From positions 1-64,000 of the forward strand of contig DYJC01000017.1 in the NCBI GenBank assembly GCA_020723305.1: a DNA stretch of 64,000 nt, written 5' to 3'. The DNA is from Desulfosudis oleivorans (lineage in GTDB: Bacteria; Desulfobacterota; Desulfobacteria; Desulfobacterales; SURF-7). The position numbers and the translations under genes are program-made. The notes beneath the pieces were generated by a model. It was not told where the DNA came from. It did no database searches and saw only the letters and a program-made list of their open reading frames with translations. Shown here in pieces: positions 26,805 through 34,904 of the stretch (positions within the stretch are counted from its first letter, which is position 1; the number at the start of each line of letters is the position of its first letter).

Positions 26805-27560
26805 ATGAAATATCATATCCCAAAGCCCTTTATGGTCAGAGCTATCATCCTTTTTTTCGCTATGACCCTTTTTATTGGAAGCACTCCTGCTGCATCGGAA
26901 GAGGAATTGTACCTGAAAAAACCGGAAAGAGCGGTATCCGTTCCCAGCCGGGAGTTGATGAAAATAAATCAAATGGATCAGGACATCCAGATTTCATTGA
27001 CCTATCCGGCAGGCGATAGTCCGAAAGTTTTTACAAAGGGATGGGTTTTTGGAGCCCGCTGCCTGGTCGGTCCGATCACCAGGAAACAGACGGACATCTC
27101 CGCAGATGTCCGCTGGAAAGGAACAGGCACCTTCACCCCGGACCGAGGGCCTCTGAGCAGGCCTGTTTTTAACGGACCTGGTACAAATCACATAACACTT
27201 TACGTGGAAAGGGATGGACGAACTGTTTCTGAAAAGACCTTTACCGTGGAGGCTGTTGACCCCAAGGGATATGCAAGCATAGGAAGCATCGCTCACTGCC
27301 CGAATGACACACATGGCTGTCCTGCCTGCCCCCATTCCGTCAAAGGGCCGATCCAGTCAGGAAGCCCGAACGTGCTTATCGATGGGAAGCCGGCTGCGCG
27401 TGTAGGCGACCCCGGAATTCATGCCGCGTGCTGCGGATCAAACACCTTTGTAATCACGACAGGTGACCCGAATGTACTTATCGACGGAAAACCGGCTGCA
27501 AGAATGGGCGACCAGACAAAACATTGCGGCGGTGCAGGAAGTATCATCAGTATGCAGTAG
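26805..27560 (+). CDS. Exported PAAR-domain protein
   Basis: 251-residue protein with a signal peptide (hydrophobic about 10-29, cleavage near AASEEE). A middle part (about 55-150) could be an Ig-like or DUF4150-adjacent beta region. The C-terminal PAAR domain has two repeats of PNVLIDGKPAAR-x-GD and pairs of Cys and His (HCPNDTHGCPACPHS; CCGS; KHCGG). PAAR proteins normally form the metal-binding tip of T6SS or contractile spikes and have no Sec signal, so export by Sec is odd. AAGGAGATGCA lies before the ATG. An OmpA-like protein follows 77 bp downstream. Confidence 0.83.
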   Translation: MKYHIPKPFMVRAIILFFAMTLFIGSTPAASEEELYLKKPERAVSVPSRELMKINQMDQDIQISLTYPAGDSPKVFTKGWVFGARCLVGPITRKQTDISADVRWKGTGTFTPDRGPLSRPVFNGPGTNHITLYVERDGRTVSEKTFTVEAVDPKGYASIGSIAHCPNDTHGCPACPHSVKGPIQSGSPNVLIDGKPAARVGDPGIHAACCGSNTFVITTGDPNVLIDGKPAARMGDQTKHCGGAGSIISMQ

Positions 27561-27637
27561 GTAATAGCGTTCATGAAACCGAAGATAAGCTCTACGTTTT
27601 TGTTCCATAACAACCTGATACCCTGAAAGGAAAGATT

Positions 27638-28489
27638 ATGTTCAAGAAAATGTTTGGATTCTTATTGATCGTTCTGTTGACTGTTCCCATAAGTCAGGCA
27701 CTGGCTGCCGGAGACCCTAAAGACTTCGAAGGCCGGAAGGATCCGGCGTTGTTCAGCCGCATGCCCGGATTCCATATTTTCAACTATGAAGAACTGGACT
27801 TTGATCAGTATAAGTTTCCAGTCGGCCCGGATCAATTCCAAAGTATAGAAGGCCGTCACCTTTATCTGGACTACTATGCCAATGACGAGATCACACTACC
27901 CAGCGCAATGCAGATCGTCCGCAACTACACCAACGCGATCAAAGGCATAGGCGGTGAAACCGTATATCAATTTGAAGACGGCGGCATGGAATATGTTACG
28001 ATGAAAGTAACCAAGGATAAAACCGAAATCTGGGCTGCGCTGTCGGCAGCCGGAAACGGGATGTACAAGCTGCACATCATCGAGAAGCAGCAGATGAACC
28101 AGGATGTGGTCGCAAATGCGGAAAGCCTGGCCGGTACAATCCGCACAACCGGGAAAGCGGCTGTTTACGGAATCTATTTTGATACGGACAAATCCGAAAT
28201 CAAACCGGAATCCGAACCGGCCATCAATGAAATTGCCAAACTGCTCAAGTCCGATACGGATCTCAAGCTCTATGTGGTCGGCCATACCGACAACGCCGGA
28301 ACCTTTGATTACAACATTCGGCTCTCAAAATCACGGGCGGATGCTGTTGTGATCACCTTGACCGGAAAGCATTCGATCAGTGCTTCCCGTCTGATTCCTT
28401 TTGGTGCGGGTCCCACCTCGCCGGTGGCTTCCAATGCGAGCGAGGAAGGACGGGCAAAAAACCGGCGGGTTGAGCTGGTGGCTCAGTAA
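27638..28489 (+). CDS. OmpA-family outer-membrane protein
   Basis: 283 residues with a signal peptide (MFKKMFGFLLIVLLTVPISQALAAG). The N-terminal 150 residues are a non-barrel domain similar to those in other OmpA-like proteins of deltaproteobacteria. The C-terminal OmpA domain (about 170-283) starts GIYFDTDKSEIKPES and contains VVGHTDNAGTFDYNIRLSKSRADAV, the peptidoglycan-binding motif. It is preceded by AAAGGAAAG and lies just after the PAAR gene on the same strand, so co-expression is likely. Confidence 0.9.
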   Translation: MFKKMFGFLLIVLLTVPISQALAAGDPKDFEGRKDPALFSRMPGFHIFNYEELDFDQYKFPVGPDQFQSIEGRHLYLDYYANDEITLPSAMQIVRNYTNAIKGIGGETVYQFEDGGMEYVTMKVTKDKTEIWAALSAAGNGMYKLHIIEKQQMNQDVVANAESLAGTIRTTGKAAVYGIYFDTDKSEIKPESEPAINEIAKLLKSDTDLKLYVVGHTDNAGTFDYNIRLSKSRADAVVITLTGKHSISASRLIPFGAGPTSPVASNASEEGRAKNRRVELVAQ

Positions 28490-28911
28490 AAGGCAAAAAG
28501 CCGTCAACCCATGCTGAACAATACGGGATATCGAAAAAATCGGAGGGCGGATTCACGTCAAGGTCTTCCCTCCTCCCTCTTCCAGTATCGCAGCATTGTT
28601 GGGTAGAGCGAAGCGAAACCCAACAATTAAGAGCAGCAATAATCAAGAACCGCCGCATCCATATAGTTTATTCATTCTTCCATAGATCCACATTTTTATC
28701 TCCGCAAACTTCCATCTGAAGCCCGCCAAAAAAATATCGAATAAGTCAATTCAGATTTCAATATCTTTTATGGCTTTTTGATGTCATATATGATATTAAG
28801 ACGTTAAGCGCTATTTATTGAGATATTCTTCTTACAGCACTGATAATAAAAGATCTGTATTATATGTGAAAAAAAAATAACCATAACACGGATATCAAAG
28901 GGGGTATTTAT
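28490..28911. other. Intergenic region upstream of HTH-PIN pair
   Basis: No gene. It contains a short GTTGGGTT repeat (28598-28624), then an AT-rich 200-bp stretch (28720-28900) that probably carries the toxin-antitoxin promoter. A partial dyad GTCATATATGAT lies at 28783-28794. Confidence 0.5.
28598..28624. repeat. GTTGGGTA...AAACCCAAC repeat, minimal copy
   Basis: GTTGGGTAGAGCG and CGAAACCCAAC form a stem around a small centre; it matches the first half of the 20673-20756 copy. Confidence 0.7.
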
Positions 28912-29406
28912 ATGTCTTTTGGAAAAAACCTTGCAAAGTTTAGAAAAGAGAAAGGGTTAACACAAAACGACCTTGTAAAATTAAGCGGCGTTGGCATTTC
29001 TCAAATCAGACGATATGAAGCGGACAAATCCATGCCATCTCTTGATGCCATTGTTAAATTGGTTAAAGTACTCGGGATTTCAATTGATGAAATGGTTTTT
29101 GACAAAACAACCGCAATTGCATCAAATAAAATTGTCGACCGGGAACTTTTGGAACAGTTCGAGATGGTGTCCGGCATGGATGAAGAAGAAAGGAAATTTA
29201 TTAAAAAATTCCTGGAGGGGGTGATTGTAAAAAATCAGGTGGAAAAACTGGTAAAGCCGAAAAATGAAAAATCATGGTCACAAAGATTTAGAGAAATTAC
29301 AGACCGGCTTGCCGATGGAGTAGAAGAAGATTCTCAAGGTGATATTGACAGTATCATTGATAAAGCGGTGGAGGCGGTAAGGACAAAAAAATATGCCCAT
29401 TCTTAA
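28912..29406 (+). CDS. XRE-family antitoxin/transcriptional regulator
   Basis: 164-residue protein with an N-terminal Cro/CI helix-turn-helix (about residues 5-62: FRKEKGLTQNDLVKLSGVGISQIRRYEAD ... LDAIVKLVKVLGISIDEMVF) and a charged helical C-terminal part. It overlaps the PIN toxin gene by 14 bp, so it should be the antitoxin and autoregulator of the pair. An AAAGGGGG ribosome-binding site precedes the ATG. Confidence 0.86.
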   Translation: MSFGKNLAKFRKEKGLTQNDLVKLSGVGISQIRRYEADKSMPSLDAIVKLVKVLGISIDEMVFDKTTAIASNKIVDRELLEQFEMVSGMDEEERKFIKKFLEGVIVKNQVEKLVKPKNEKSWSQRFREITDRLADGVEEDSQGDIDSIIDKAVEAVRTKKYAHS

Positions 29407-29830
29407 AGCGGTGATCGATACCAACGTGATGATCAGCATGGCTTTTGCCAAGGAAGGTGTGGCAAAAACACTGAAAAATCTGATTGCGGATAACGCGTTC
29501 ACAATGGTTACATCCAAAGCAATTTTAAAGGAATTATACGAAGTCCTTCACTATCCGCATATTCTCAAACGGTTTAAACCGAAAAAATCCGATATCAACG
29601 AGTTCATCGGGGTGATCATTGAAAATGCCTTAATCACAAAAGGCACATACAGCGCACAGGGTATCACGGAAGATCCGAGAGATGATATGTTCATTGCCTG
29701 TGCACTGGAAGGCGATGCCGAATATATCGTATCCAGAGATCCGCATCTCCGGAATATCAAACATTTTCAACGCATCCAGATTATTGATGCAACAACATTC
29801 GTAGAAAAAGTTACCGGCAAAAAGACGTGA
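29393..29830 (+). CDS. PIN-domain toxin
   Basis: 145-residue putative RNase of the COG1569-like PIN group. The acidic active site appears as Asp in AVIDTNVMIS (residues 7-10), Glu in LKELYEVL, Asp in ITEDPRDDMFIACA and Asp in YIVSRDPHL. Coupled to the upstream HTH gene by overlap. The pair faces the minus-strand cassette block, whose distal attC-like site starts 14 bp after this stop. Confidence 0.88.
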   Translation: MPILKAVIDTNVMISMAFAKEGVAKTLKNLIADNAFTMVTSKAILKELYEVLHYPHILKRFKPKKSDINEFIGVIIENALITKGTYSAQGITEDPRDDMFIACALEGDAEYIVSRDPHLRNIKHFQRIQIIDATTFVEKVTGKKT

Positions 29831-29843
29831 TAAATCACACTTA

Positions 29844-29946
29844 TTTCAACATCCACCTTGTTTTCAGGATGTAGTTATATATTCTGTCCCCGGAATTCCG
29901 AAATAACTGCGTTGCTCCCGGCGTCCGCACAAGTCGATGGTTATCC
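29844..29946 (-). mobile_element. Possible degenerate attC site
   Basis: Minus-strand arms AACCATCGAC-TTGT and ACAAGGTGGATGTT pair with two bulged bases. They are bounded by GGATAAC (inverse-core-like) and GTTGAAA (core-like). The position just after the last cassette gene is right, but the centre is long and the core fits GTTRRRY imperfectly. Much weaker than the two sites to the right. Confidence 0.35.
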
Positions 29947-29957
29947 TTCACTTACTT

Positions 29958-30239
29958 TTAAACGAAACACAATAGAACTATCGTAACAATTGTGAATATG
30001 CCACATGCAAAAAGGTATTGCCTTCCTTCCTTATGTCCATTCCAATTTTCAATTACTCGATAAATCATGGTGAAGAAAGAATTGAAAAGTAATCCATCGG
30101 CTAATTCCGCTATAGAGATTTTCTTTCTTTCGGAAAGGTCGCATTTTTGAAAAGCCATTACACCCCCAATGAGTAAAGAGAGTGCAATTGAACCTGTCAA
30201 AACAGATATGACCAAACATATGATATTGTTAACGTTCAT
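29958..30239 (-). CDS. Small membrane protein, cassette gene
   Basis: 93 residues, unrecognised. Two hydrophobic segments (about residues 5-28 and 75-93) flank a hydrophilic loop containing KCDLSERKKISIAELADG. The ATG lies 4 bp after the end of an attC-like core, the usual distance in integron cassettes. No strong ribosome-binding site is seen, also common in cassettes. Confidence 0.6.
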   Translation of the reverse strand: MNVNNIICLVISVLTGSIALSLLIGGVMAFQKCDLSERKKISIAELADGLLFNSFFTMIYRVIENWNGHKEGRQYLFACGIFTIVTIVLLCFV

Positions 30240-30243
30240 TTGA

Positions 30244-30316
30244 GGATAACGGCCATGCTTACCAGCTTGTGTGGAGCGGAGCGTAACATAAATCCGCGTA
30301 AAGCATGTGGTTATGC
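30244..30316 (-). mobile_element. Putative integron attC site 2
   Basis: 73 bp on the minus strand from GCATAAC (inverse core) to GTTATCC (core). The inner arms CATGCTTTAC and GTAAGCATG pair with a single unpaired T, and the outer AACC/GGCCGTT also pair, giving the bulged hairpin of an attC bottom strand. It ends directly before the ATG of the next cassette gene. Confidence 0.65.
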
Positions 30317-30405
30317 GAAAATTTACATTGTAAGAACTAGTCCCATTTCCATATTAAAGATTTATGCAAAATCGGATATCTTCAACTTTGACACCTGTCA
30401 TACAG

Positions 30406-30801
30406 CTACATTTGCCCACCAAGTGGCTCGCCCTTTTTGCTCAGCCATACTAATTCTTTCTTCACAATTTTTTCAAGATCATCATCATCTTGGACCAAAG
30501 CGAGTAACCACGTTCCAAATAAATGAATTCCAATGGATAAGCCAAAATCTTTCTCTTTAACACCTTTTTTGAATTTAACAAATTTTTCGAAATACTCAAA
30601 TTTTTCCTTATATGACCTGCCTCGAAAATCATCTGGCGATGAATATGTTTTTAGGAAAATTGAATTTGCCATATTGACTCCATGACCGATCACCATCTGT
30701 GCATCTTCTCTTCCAGTTTTTGTTTGATTTATAATTGAGTTGAATTCTTCTATGACCCCATCACGCTCATTGCTTTTTTTCTTTTTTAAAAATCCAAACA
30801 T
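30406..30801 (-). CDS. Hypothetical protein, 131 aa, cassette gene
   Basis: Unrecognised soluble protein with a basic, lysine-rich start (FLKKKKSN) and an alpha-helical composition. It holds a short hydrophobic patch (LSIGIHLFGTWLLALVQ, about 87-103) that is too short and central to be a secretion signal. AAAGGGGTATC precedes the ATG. It is flanked on both sides by attC-like sites. Confidence 0.68.
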   Translation of the reverse strand: MFGFLKKKKSNERDGVIEEFNSIINQTKTGREDAQMVIGHGVNMANSIFLKTYSSPDDFRGRSYKEKFEYFEKFVKFKKGVKEKDFGLSIGIHLFGTWLLALVQDDDDLEKIVKKELVWLSKKGEPLGGQM

Positions 30802-30853
30802 AATGATACCCCTTTACCATCTGATGCGCGAGTTAACAGTCAGGCTGTTCAAG

Positions 30854-30926
30854 GTATAACGCGATTTTTAGGGACTTTTGCTTAGCGGCAGCGGAGCAAA
30901 AGTCCCTCTCGAAAAAATTGTTAGGT
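30854..30926 (-). mobile_element. Putative integron attC site 1
   Basis: 73 bp on the minus strand. The inverse core ACCTAAC is a perfect RYYYAAC, and its TAA is the stop codon of the HNH gene, an arrangement typical of cassettes. A 12-bp perfect stem (GGGACTTTTGCT / AGCAAAAGTCCC) with a CCGCTGCCGCTA loop follows, then GCGTTATAC with the core GTTATAC. Best of the attC candidates. Confidence 0.7.
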
Positions 30927-31607
30927 CTTTAATCTATCACATTGCCCACAAGGACAATCAAGCAAGTGGAAAATAACTATAAAAGTGTAGCTATCCCACA
31001 AACTCATAAAAAAACAATGGGCATGGTCTACAACGATATACTTGTAATCGAACACCGCCGGGTAGTCGCCTTTACCCGGCAATTCTCGAATTGCATTTTT
31101 AATTGGATCGGGAAGAATATCATCCTCAGTATAAAATTCAATAACCTTATCAAAAGACTGATTAATATGCAGCCCTGATTCTTTAAAGTAAAGCCCTCGT
31201 GCGATTTTCCATATTACTCTAAAAATTCTATCCTTATTTAGTGGGACGTATGTTACACCTTGACTTGGATCTCGGATAGCATCTTCGAACTGACCTAAAA
31301 CTTTTGCTATGAGTAGCTTTTGTTCACCCTTCTTCGCCCTTTCTTCAACGTCGAATGAGACATATTCTCCAGTCTTTTTGCATCTTGCTGCTGGTACCAA
31401 AGAATATACAAAATAATCCTCATCAAATTGGTACTCACGGTTACACTTTGCATGTGTGGGTAGACAGAATAAATTTGGATTGGATATTTTCCTAAACTCT
31501 TTTCCATACAGTTGTTTCATAGGGACGTGATCTCTGTCAATTTCACCAGAGAGTGTATTGCCGCATAAGTAACATAGAGAGATTTCTTTTTTCTGATCTT
31601 GTACCAT
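30921..31607 (-). CDS. HNH-type nuclease-like protein
   Basis: 228-residue protein with an HNH-like zinc/metal site at the N-terminus: CYLCGNTL (Cys12/Cys15), then IDRDHVPMKQL with the DH pair and LPTHAKCNREY providing the H-x2-C-N. This pattern matches HNH endonucleases; the rest (about 90-228) is unrecognised and ends in a short hydrophobic Cys-containing tail. DNA cleavage, perhaps in phage defence, is a fair guess only. The stop codon lies inside an attC-like site, and a TATCAGG-rich leader precedes the ATG. Confidence 0.75.
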   Translation of the reverse strand: MVQDQKKEISLCYLCGNTLSGEIDRDHVPMKQLYGKEFRKISNPNLFCLPTHAKCNREYQFDEDYFVYSLVPAARCKKTGEYVSFDVEERAKKGEQKLLIAKVLGQFEDAIRDPSQGVTYVPLNKDRIFRVIWKIARGLYFKESGLHINQSFDKVIEFYTEDDILPDPIKNAIRELPGKGDYPAVFDYKYIVVDHAHCFFMSLWDSYTFIVIFHLLDCPCGQCDRLKT

Positions 31608-31745
31608 AGGATTCCGATTCTCGACCTATATTATTATCAGGTCAAATATTTCCCTGATATTAAAATTATTATTTCCCTGATAAATCCCAAATCAAGGGGT
31701 TTTCAGGCATATTTTCCCTGATAATTGTACCTGATATTTTCGCAT
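31608..31745 (-). repeat. TATCAGG-rich leader upstream of cassette block 2
   Basis: On the minus strand the motif ATCAGG(G/T) occurs four times in direct order (at about 31733, 31720, 31682 and 31659) and CCTGATA once inverted (31636), mostly as TATCAGGGAAA. Sequence next to the ATG (GGAATCCT, TCGAGA) and overall order match the leader at 2712-2835. Confidence 0.55.
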
Positions 31746-32371
31746 CAAATCGTCTGGAAAAACAGGTGCTGTTCAATATAAACAACGCCCGGTCGCCTGA
31801 ACCCAAATCTTTCCGATGGTAACATTTTTTTCCACAGAACCATTTTATTGAATCGATGTCAACACAAAACAGTCTGATCATGATGAATGAACTCATTGAA
31901 ATCATGCTGTTTCGCCATTATCCAGCTCAGCCGGAATAATTCCGCAGGCAGATGGATTTGATGACTTATCCGTTCCAGAAATTAATTTCCGAAATGACCT
32001 GCTGTAACGCGAGCCGGAATCCGGACCGAGTAAAATGCATCCGGCTGTCAATAACGATTTCGCGCCTATGTAGCAGCACTAAAGAAGAGTCGCGACAACA
32101 ACCCGATTGTGGAAAAGAAACACTATGAAAAAAAGCACATCCCCCTGCCCCCTTCAAAGGGGGAATTTTTCAGGGCCTTTTCGAAGCTGAAATTATGCAG
32201 GGCTCCATCTGCGCGAATTCCGGGGGCATCCATGCCTATCCTTTGCCATGCACTCCGTCCCTGGTTTTCGGGGATTGAATCTCTGACTTTAAAACATCAT
32301 AAAATTGCGGAATGATAAGATATGAACCTTTCGAATGGTCATCCATATGGTCGGCAATGAGATAACCAGAT
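31746..32371. other. Intergenic region without a recognised gene
   Basis: No convincing gene over about 630 bp. A 78-codon minus-strand frame (31669-31905) runs into the repeat leader and is not credible on its own. A C-rich repeat lies at 32136-32166. Confidence 0.55.
32136..32166. repeat. C-rich palindromic repeat, divergent copy
   Basis: CACATCCCCCTG then CCCCCTTCAAAGGGGGAATT; same design as the copies at 3093 and 11553, with a shorter G run and a TTCAAA centre. Confidence 0.65.
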
Positions 32372-33487
32372 TCAAACCCGTTCGCGGTTGATGGATGCCA
32401 GGATAATCGAAGAATCGGACGGCAAATCCAGAATTTCAATTTTTTTCACTTCCATCTCCTGCAGCCAGGAAACAACAAGAGAGGAGTCGTGGCAGACACC
32501 TTCACAGGTATTCAGCATCATGTTGATATCATAAAACAGTCCCTTATGCGGGAACAATCCAGGCCGATCCGGGAAATAGTCGTGGATCAATATCTGCCCT
32601 TCTTTATGAAGATGATCGACCGACTTCTGTATGATGAATTTTGCATCCTTCTGATCATAAATGTGCAGGAAATTGCTGATGAGGATGGTGCCGAACCGTT
32701 CACCGGGCTGAAATTCATGAGTCAGAAAATTTCCTTCAACTGTTTGGATTCCAGTCCAGTACTCCGGGTTTGGATACAGGATTTTGGCAGCACGGATGAC
32801 TTCAGGTAATTCCAGGAGAACAGCCTTTCCTGGAATGGTATGCTGAAGCAGTCTTCTGCAAAGAGCTCCGGCACCTCCACCGATATCCAGTATCGGCGAA
32901 TTCCTGACCTTTGTATTACATAGTCTGACGATCTCTTCTGCCTTTTGACGGGCCAATTCATCCATGGCCCGGACATAGTTAAAATTACGGGTCTCGTAGT
33001 CGTCCGGGGTAGATGATGGAATCGTGCTTTTCCTGCCTGTATCGCCGGAAAGCTTTTTGGTGATGTTCTGCCAGTTATTTTGGATGTACTTCCGGTACAG
33101 CAGAAAATTTCCCATATACTGCGGGCTATCCGGTAGCAGATGCCGGCGGGCTGCCGGAAGATTTTTCCAGCAGCCCTTCTCCTGTTCAATCAGCCCGATG
33201 CCTGAAAGCGCTTTCATGATGCGATGAAGATGATCTTCCTTGCAGCCTGTTGCAGATGCAAGAGATTTTGGATTATGATTCCTTTGTTCGATCAGACTGA
33301 AAAGATTCAGCTCCAGAGCTGCAAACAATATTTCGGAATACCAGTAAGCTGTGGAAAGATCTTCCAGGAACTGGAATCCGATATCGCTGGGGTCTCTTTT
33401 TTTTATAAGATCCTGGACTCCGGTTTTCACCGGAGTGACGGAATCCAGGTTCTTCTTTAATTTTTTACAGCACTCATTATGCTTCAT
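32372..33487 (-). CDS. bzaC: O-methyltransferase, probable BzaC (5-hydroxybenzimidazole methyltransferase)
   Basis: SAM-dependent O-methyltransferase of the acetylserotonin/plant-OMT class, 371 residues. The N-terminal winged-helix dimerisation domain (about 40-140) includes LASATGCKEDHLHRIMKALSGIGLIEQ. The SAM motif is ILDIGGGAGALCRRLL and the catalytic-His-like region is SNFLHIYDQ. The start is 10 bp after the ThiC-like gene's stop, so both share the cobalamin riboswitch. BzaC of the anaerobic bza pathway belongs to this class and converts 5-hydroxy- to 5-methoxybenzimidazole; the name rests on this context. Residues about 15-28 are encoded by a dispersed palindromic repeat (33412-33449), an unusual in-frame insertion. 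Confidence 0.75.
   Translation of the reverse strand: MKHNECCKKLKKNLDSVTPVKTGVQDLIKKRDPSDIGFQFLEDLSTAYWYSEILFAALELNLFSLIEQRNHNPKSLASATGCKEDHLHRIMKALSGIGLIEQEKGCWKNLPAARRHLLPDSPQYMGNFLLYRKYIQNNWQNITKKLSGDTGRKSTIPSSTPDDYETRNFNYVRAMDELARQKAEEIVRLCNTKVRNSPILDIGGGAGALCRRLLQHTIPGKAVLLELPEVIRAAKILYPNPEYWTGIQTVEGNFLTHEFQPGERFGTILISNFLHIYDQKDAKFIIQKSVDHLHKEGQILIHDYFPDRPGLFPHKGLFYDINMMLNTCEGVCHDSSLVVSWLQEMEVKKIEILDLPSDSSIILASINRERV
33412..33449. repeat. CCTGGA...TCCAGG palindromic repeat inside the O-methyltransferase gene
   Basis: CCTGGACTCCGGT and ACCGGAGTgacggAATCCAGG form a near-perfect inverted repeat of the widespread TCACTCCGGTGAAAACCGG class. It lies in frame and encodes the peptide DSVTPVKTGVQD. 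Confidence 0.75.
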
Positions 33488-33497
33488 CGTCCATCCA

Positions 33498-34814
33498 TTA
33501 TGCCTTTACGCTTCCGGCAAGTGTTCCTTCAAATATCGCATTGGAAGCCCGGTTAGCACAGAATTCACCGCACATGGTGCAGACCTTGTCGTCACAGGAT
33601 GGTGAACGGTCGTTCCGGATTTTCAGGGCATCTGCCGGAAACAGGGCATTTTTAAACTGGCCTTCCCAGTCCAGGTCCCGTCTGGCTTTGCTCATGGCAA
33701 TATCCCTTGGTTTTGTCCGCTCCGGATATTTTCCAAGATCCCCGATATGAGCCGCTAGCTTGGCCACCTTGACGCCTTCAATCACATCCGCCTTATTGGG
33801 CAAGGCCAGATGCTCGGCCGGTGTGATGTAGCAGACCAGATCCGCTCCATACCGGGCGGACTGGGCCGCTCCGATAGCAGCCACCACATGATCATATGCC
33901 GCTCCGATATCCGTGGGCAGAGGCCCCAGCATGTAATACGGGGCATAATTGCTCATCCGTTTTTGCAAAATAATATTGGCCTCGATTTCATCCATGGGCA
34001 CATGCCCTGGCCCTTCCACCATCATCTGACAGCCCATTTTCCGGCCTTCTTCGGCCAGTTCGCAGTTGATCAGCAGTTCCTGGATCATGGCCCGGTCAAA
34101 GGAATCGGCGATCGATCCCGCACGCAGGCCGTTTCCGAGCGACAAAACCACATCGTATTTTTTCAGGATGGAAACCACCCGGTCAAATTTTTCATACAGG
34201 GGATTCTCTTTCCGGTTTTTCTTCATCCAGGCAACCATGGATGCGCCGCCTTTGCTCACAAGGCCGCCGTAACGATAGCCCTGCTTTTCCAGACGCTCGA
34301 TGGTATATAGATTGATGCCGCAGTGAATGGCCATGAAGCTCATGCCGTCCTCGCACTGGCGTTCGATCAGATCAAACAGCATCTCTTCATCAAGCTTGTT
34401 CGGGTCACCATATTTCCGTCCGGCCTCACTGAATGCCTGATACAGCGGAACATTGCCTACCGGAAGCGATACCGCAGCCAGCACCTCTTTCCGGATTTTA
34501 TCCAGATCGCCTCCTACCGACAGTTCCATCAAAGTGTCTGCGCCCGCCTCTTCCGCAGCAATCGCTTTTTCCACTTCCGCATCAATATCTGCAATATCGG
34601 TCGAGGTTCCGATAGAGGCATTGATCTTTGTAGTCAGGCCCATGCCAATTCCAACCGCGGAACAAGTCCGATTGATATTCAAAGGCACAACGATCCGGCC
34701 TTCGGAGATACGTTTCTGCACTAATTGGGGATCAATGCCCTCTTTTTCCCCGATTTCGATCATCTGCCGGGTTACGATTCCTTCCATTGCATATTCTACC
34801 TGTGTTTTTGCCAT
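33498..34814 (-). CDS. bzaF: ThiC paralogue, probable 5-hydroxybenzimidazole synthase BzaF
   Basis: Radical-SAM enzyme of the ThiC superfamily, 438 residues (short form). The C-terminal cluster motif is C-T-M-C-G-E-F-C (Cys412, 415, 419). It retains TTKIN, SIHCGI-like (AIHCGINL), MVEGPGHVPMDEIEANI, LGPLPTDIGAAYDH and CYITPAEHLALP. It departs from ordinary ThiC at positions usually invariant: NASIGTS for NANIGTS, MELSVGG (96-102) for MDLSTGG and SLGNGLRAG for SLGDGLRPG. Upstream is a cobalamin, not a TPP, riboswitch, and an O-methyltransferase follows. BzaF makes 5-hydroxybenzimidazole from aminoimidazole ribotide in anaerobes. Start at 34814 because AAGGAG lies upstream. ThiC proper is the alternative. 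Confidence 0.82.
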   Translation of the reverse strand: MAKTQVEYAMEGIVTRQMIEIGEKEGIDPQLVQKRISEGRIVVPLNINRTCSAVGIGMGLTTKINASIGTSTDIADIDAEVEKAIAAEEAGADTLMELSVGGDLDKIRKEVLAAVSLPVGNVPLYQAFSEAGRKYGDPNKLDEEMLFDLIERQCEDGMSFMAIHCGINLYTIERLEKQGYRYGGLVSKGGASMVAWMKKNRKENPLYEKFDRVVSILKKYDVVLSLGNGLRAGSIADSFDRAMIQELLINCELAEEGRKMGCQMMVEGPGHVPMDEIEANIILQKRMSNYAPYYMLGPLPTDIGAAYDHVVAAIGAAQSARYGADLVCYITPAEHLALPNKADVIEGVKVAKLAAHIGDLGKYPERTKPRDIAMSKARRDLDWEGQFKNALFPADALKIRNDRSPSCDDKVCTMCGEFCANRASNAIFEGTLAGSVKA

Positions 34815-34837
34815 TTTTCCATTCTCCTTGAAAAGCC

Positions 34838-34877
34838 AAAAAAAAATCCCCAAGCCGATATATATCAGCCTGGGGAT
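34838..34877 (-). terminator. Rho-independent terminator of the cobalamin riboswitch
   Basis: On the minus strand ATCCCCAGGCTGATA pairs with CGGCTTGGGGAT and is followed by a run of T residues, ending 24 bp before the bzaF start. It is the probable expression platform: cobamide bound means termination. Confidence 0.8.
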
Positions 34878-34904
34878 TTACCATTTCCGCCAAGTGTTCT
34901 TTCA

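Noticed and set aside
31669-31905. 78-aa minus-strand ORF over the TATCAGG repeats
   Set aside because: Its C-terminus is translated from the repeats themselves; no independent support. It may be worth a homologue search, but not enough for a call.
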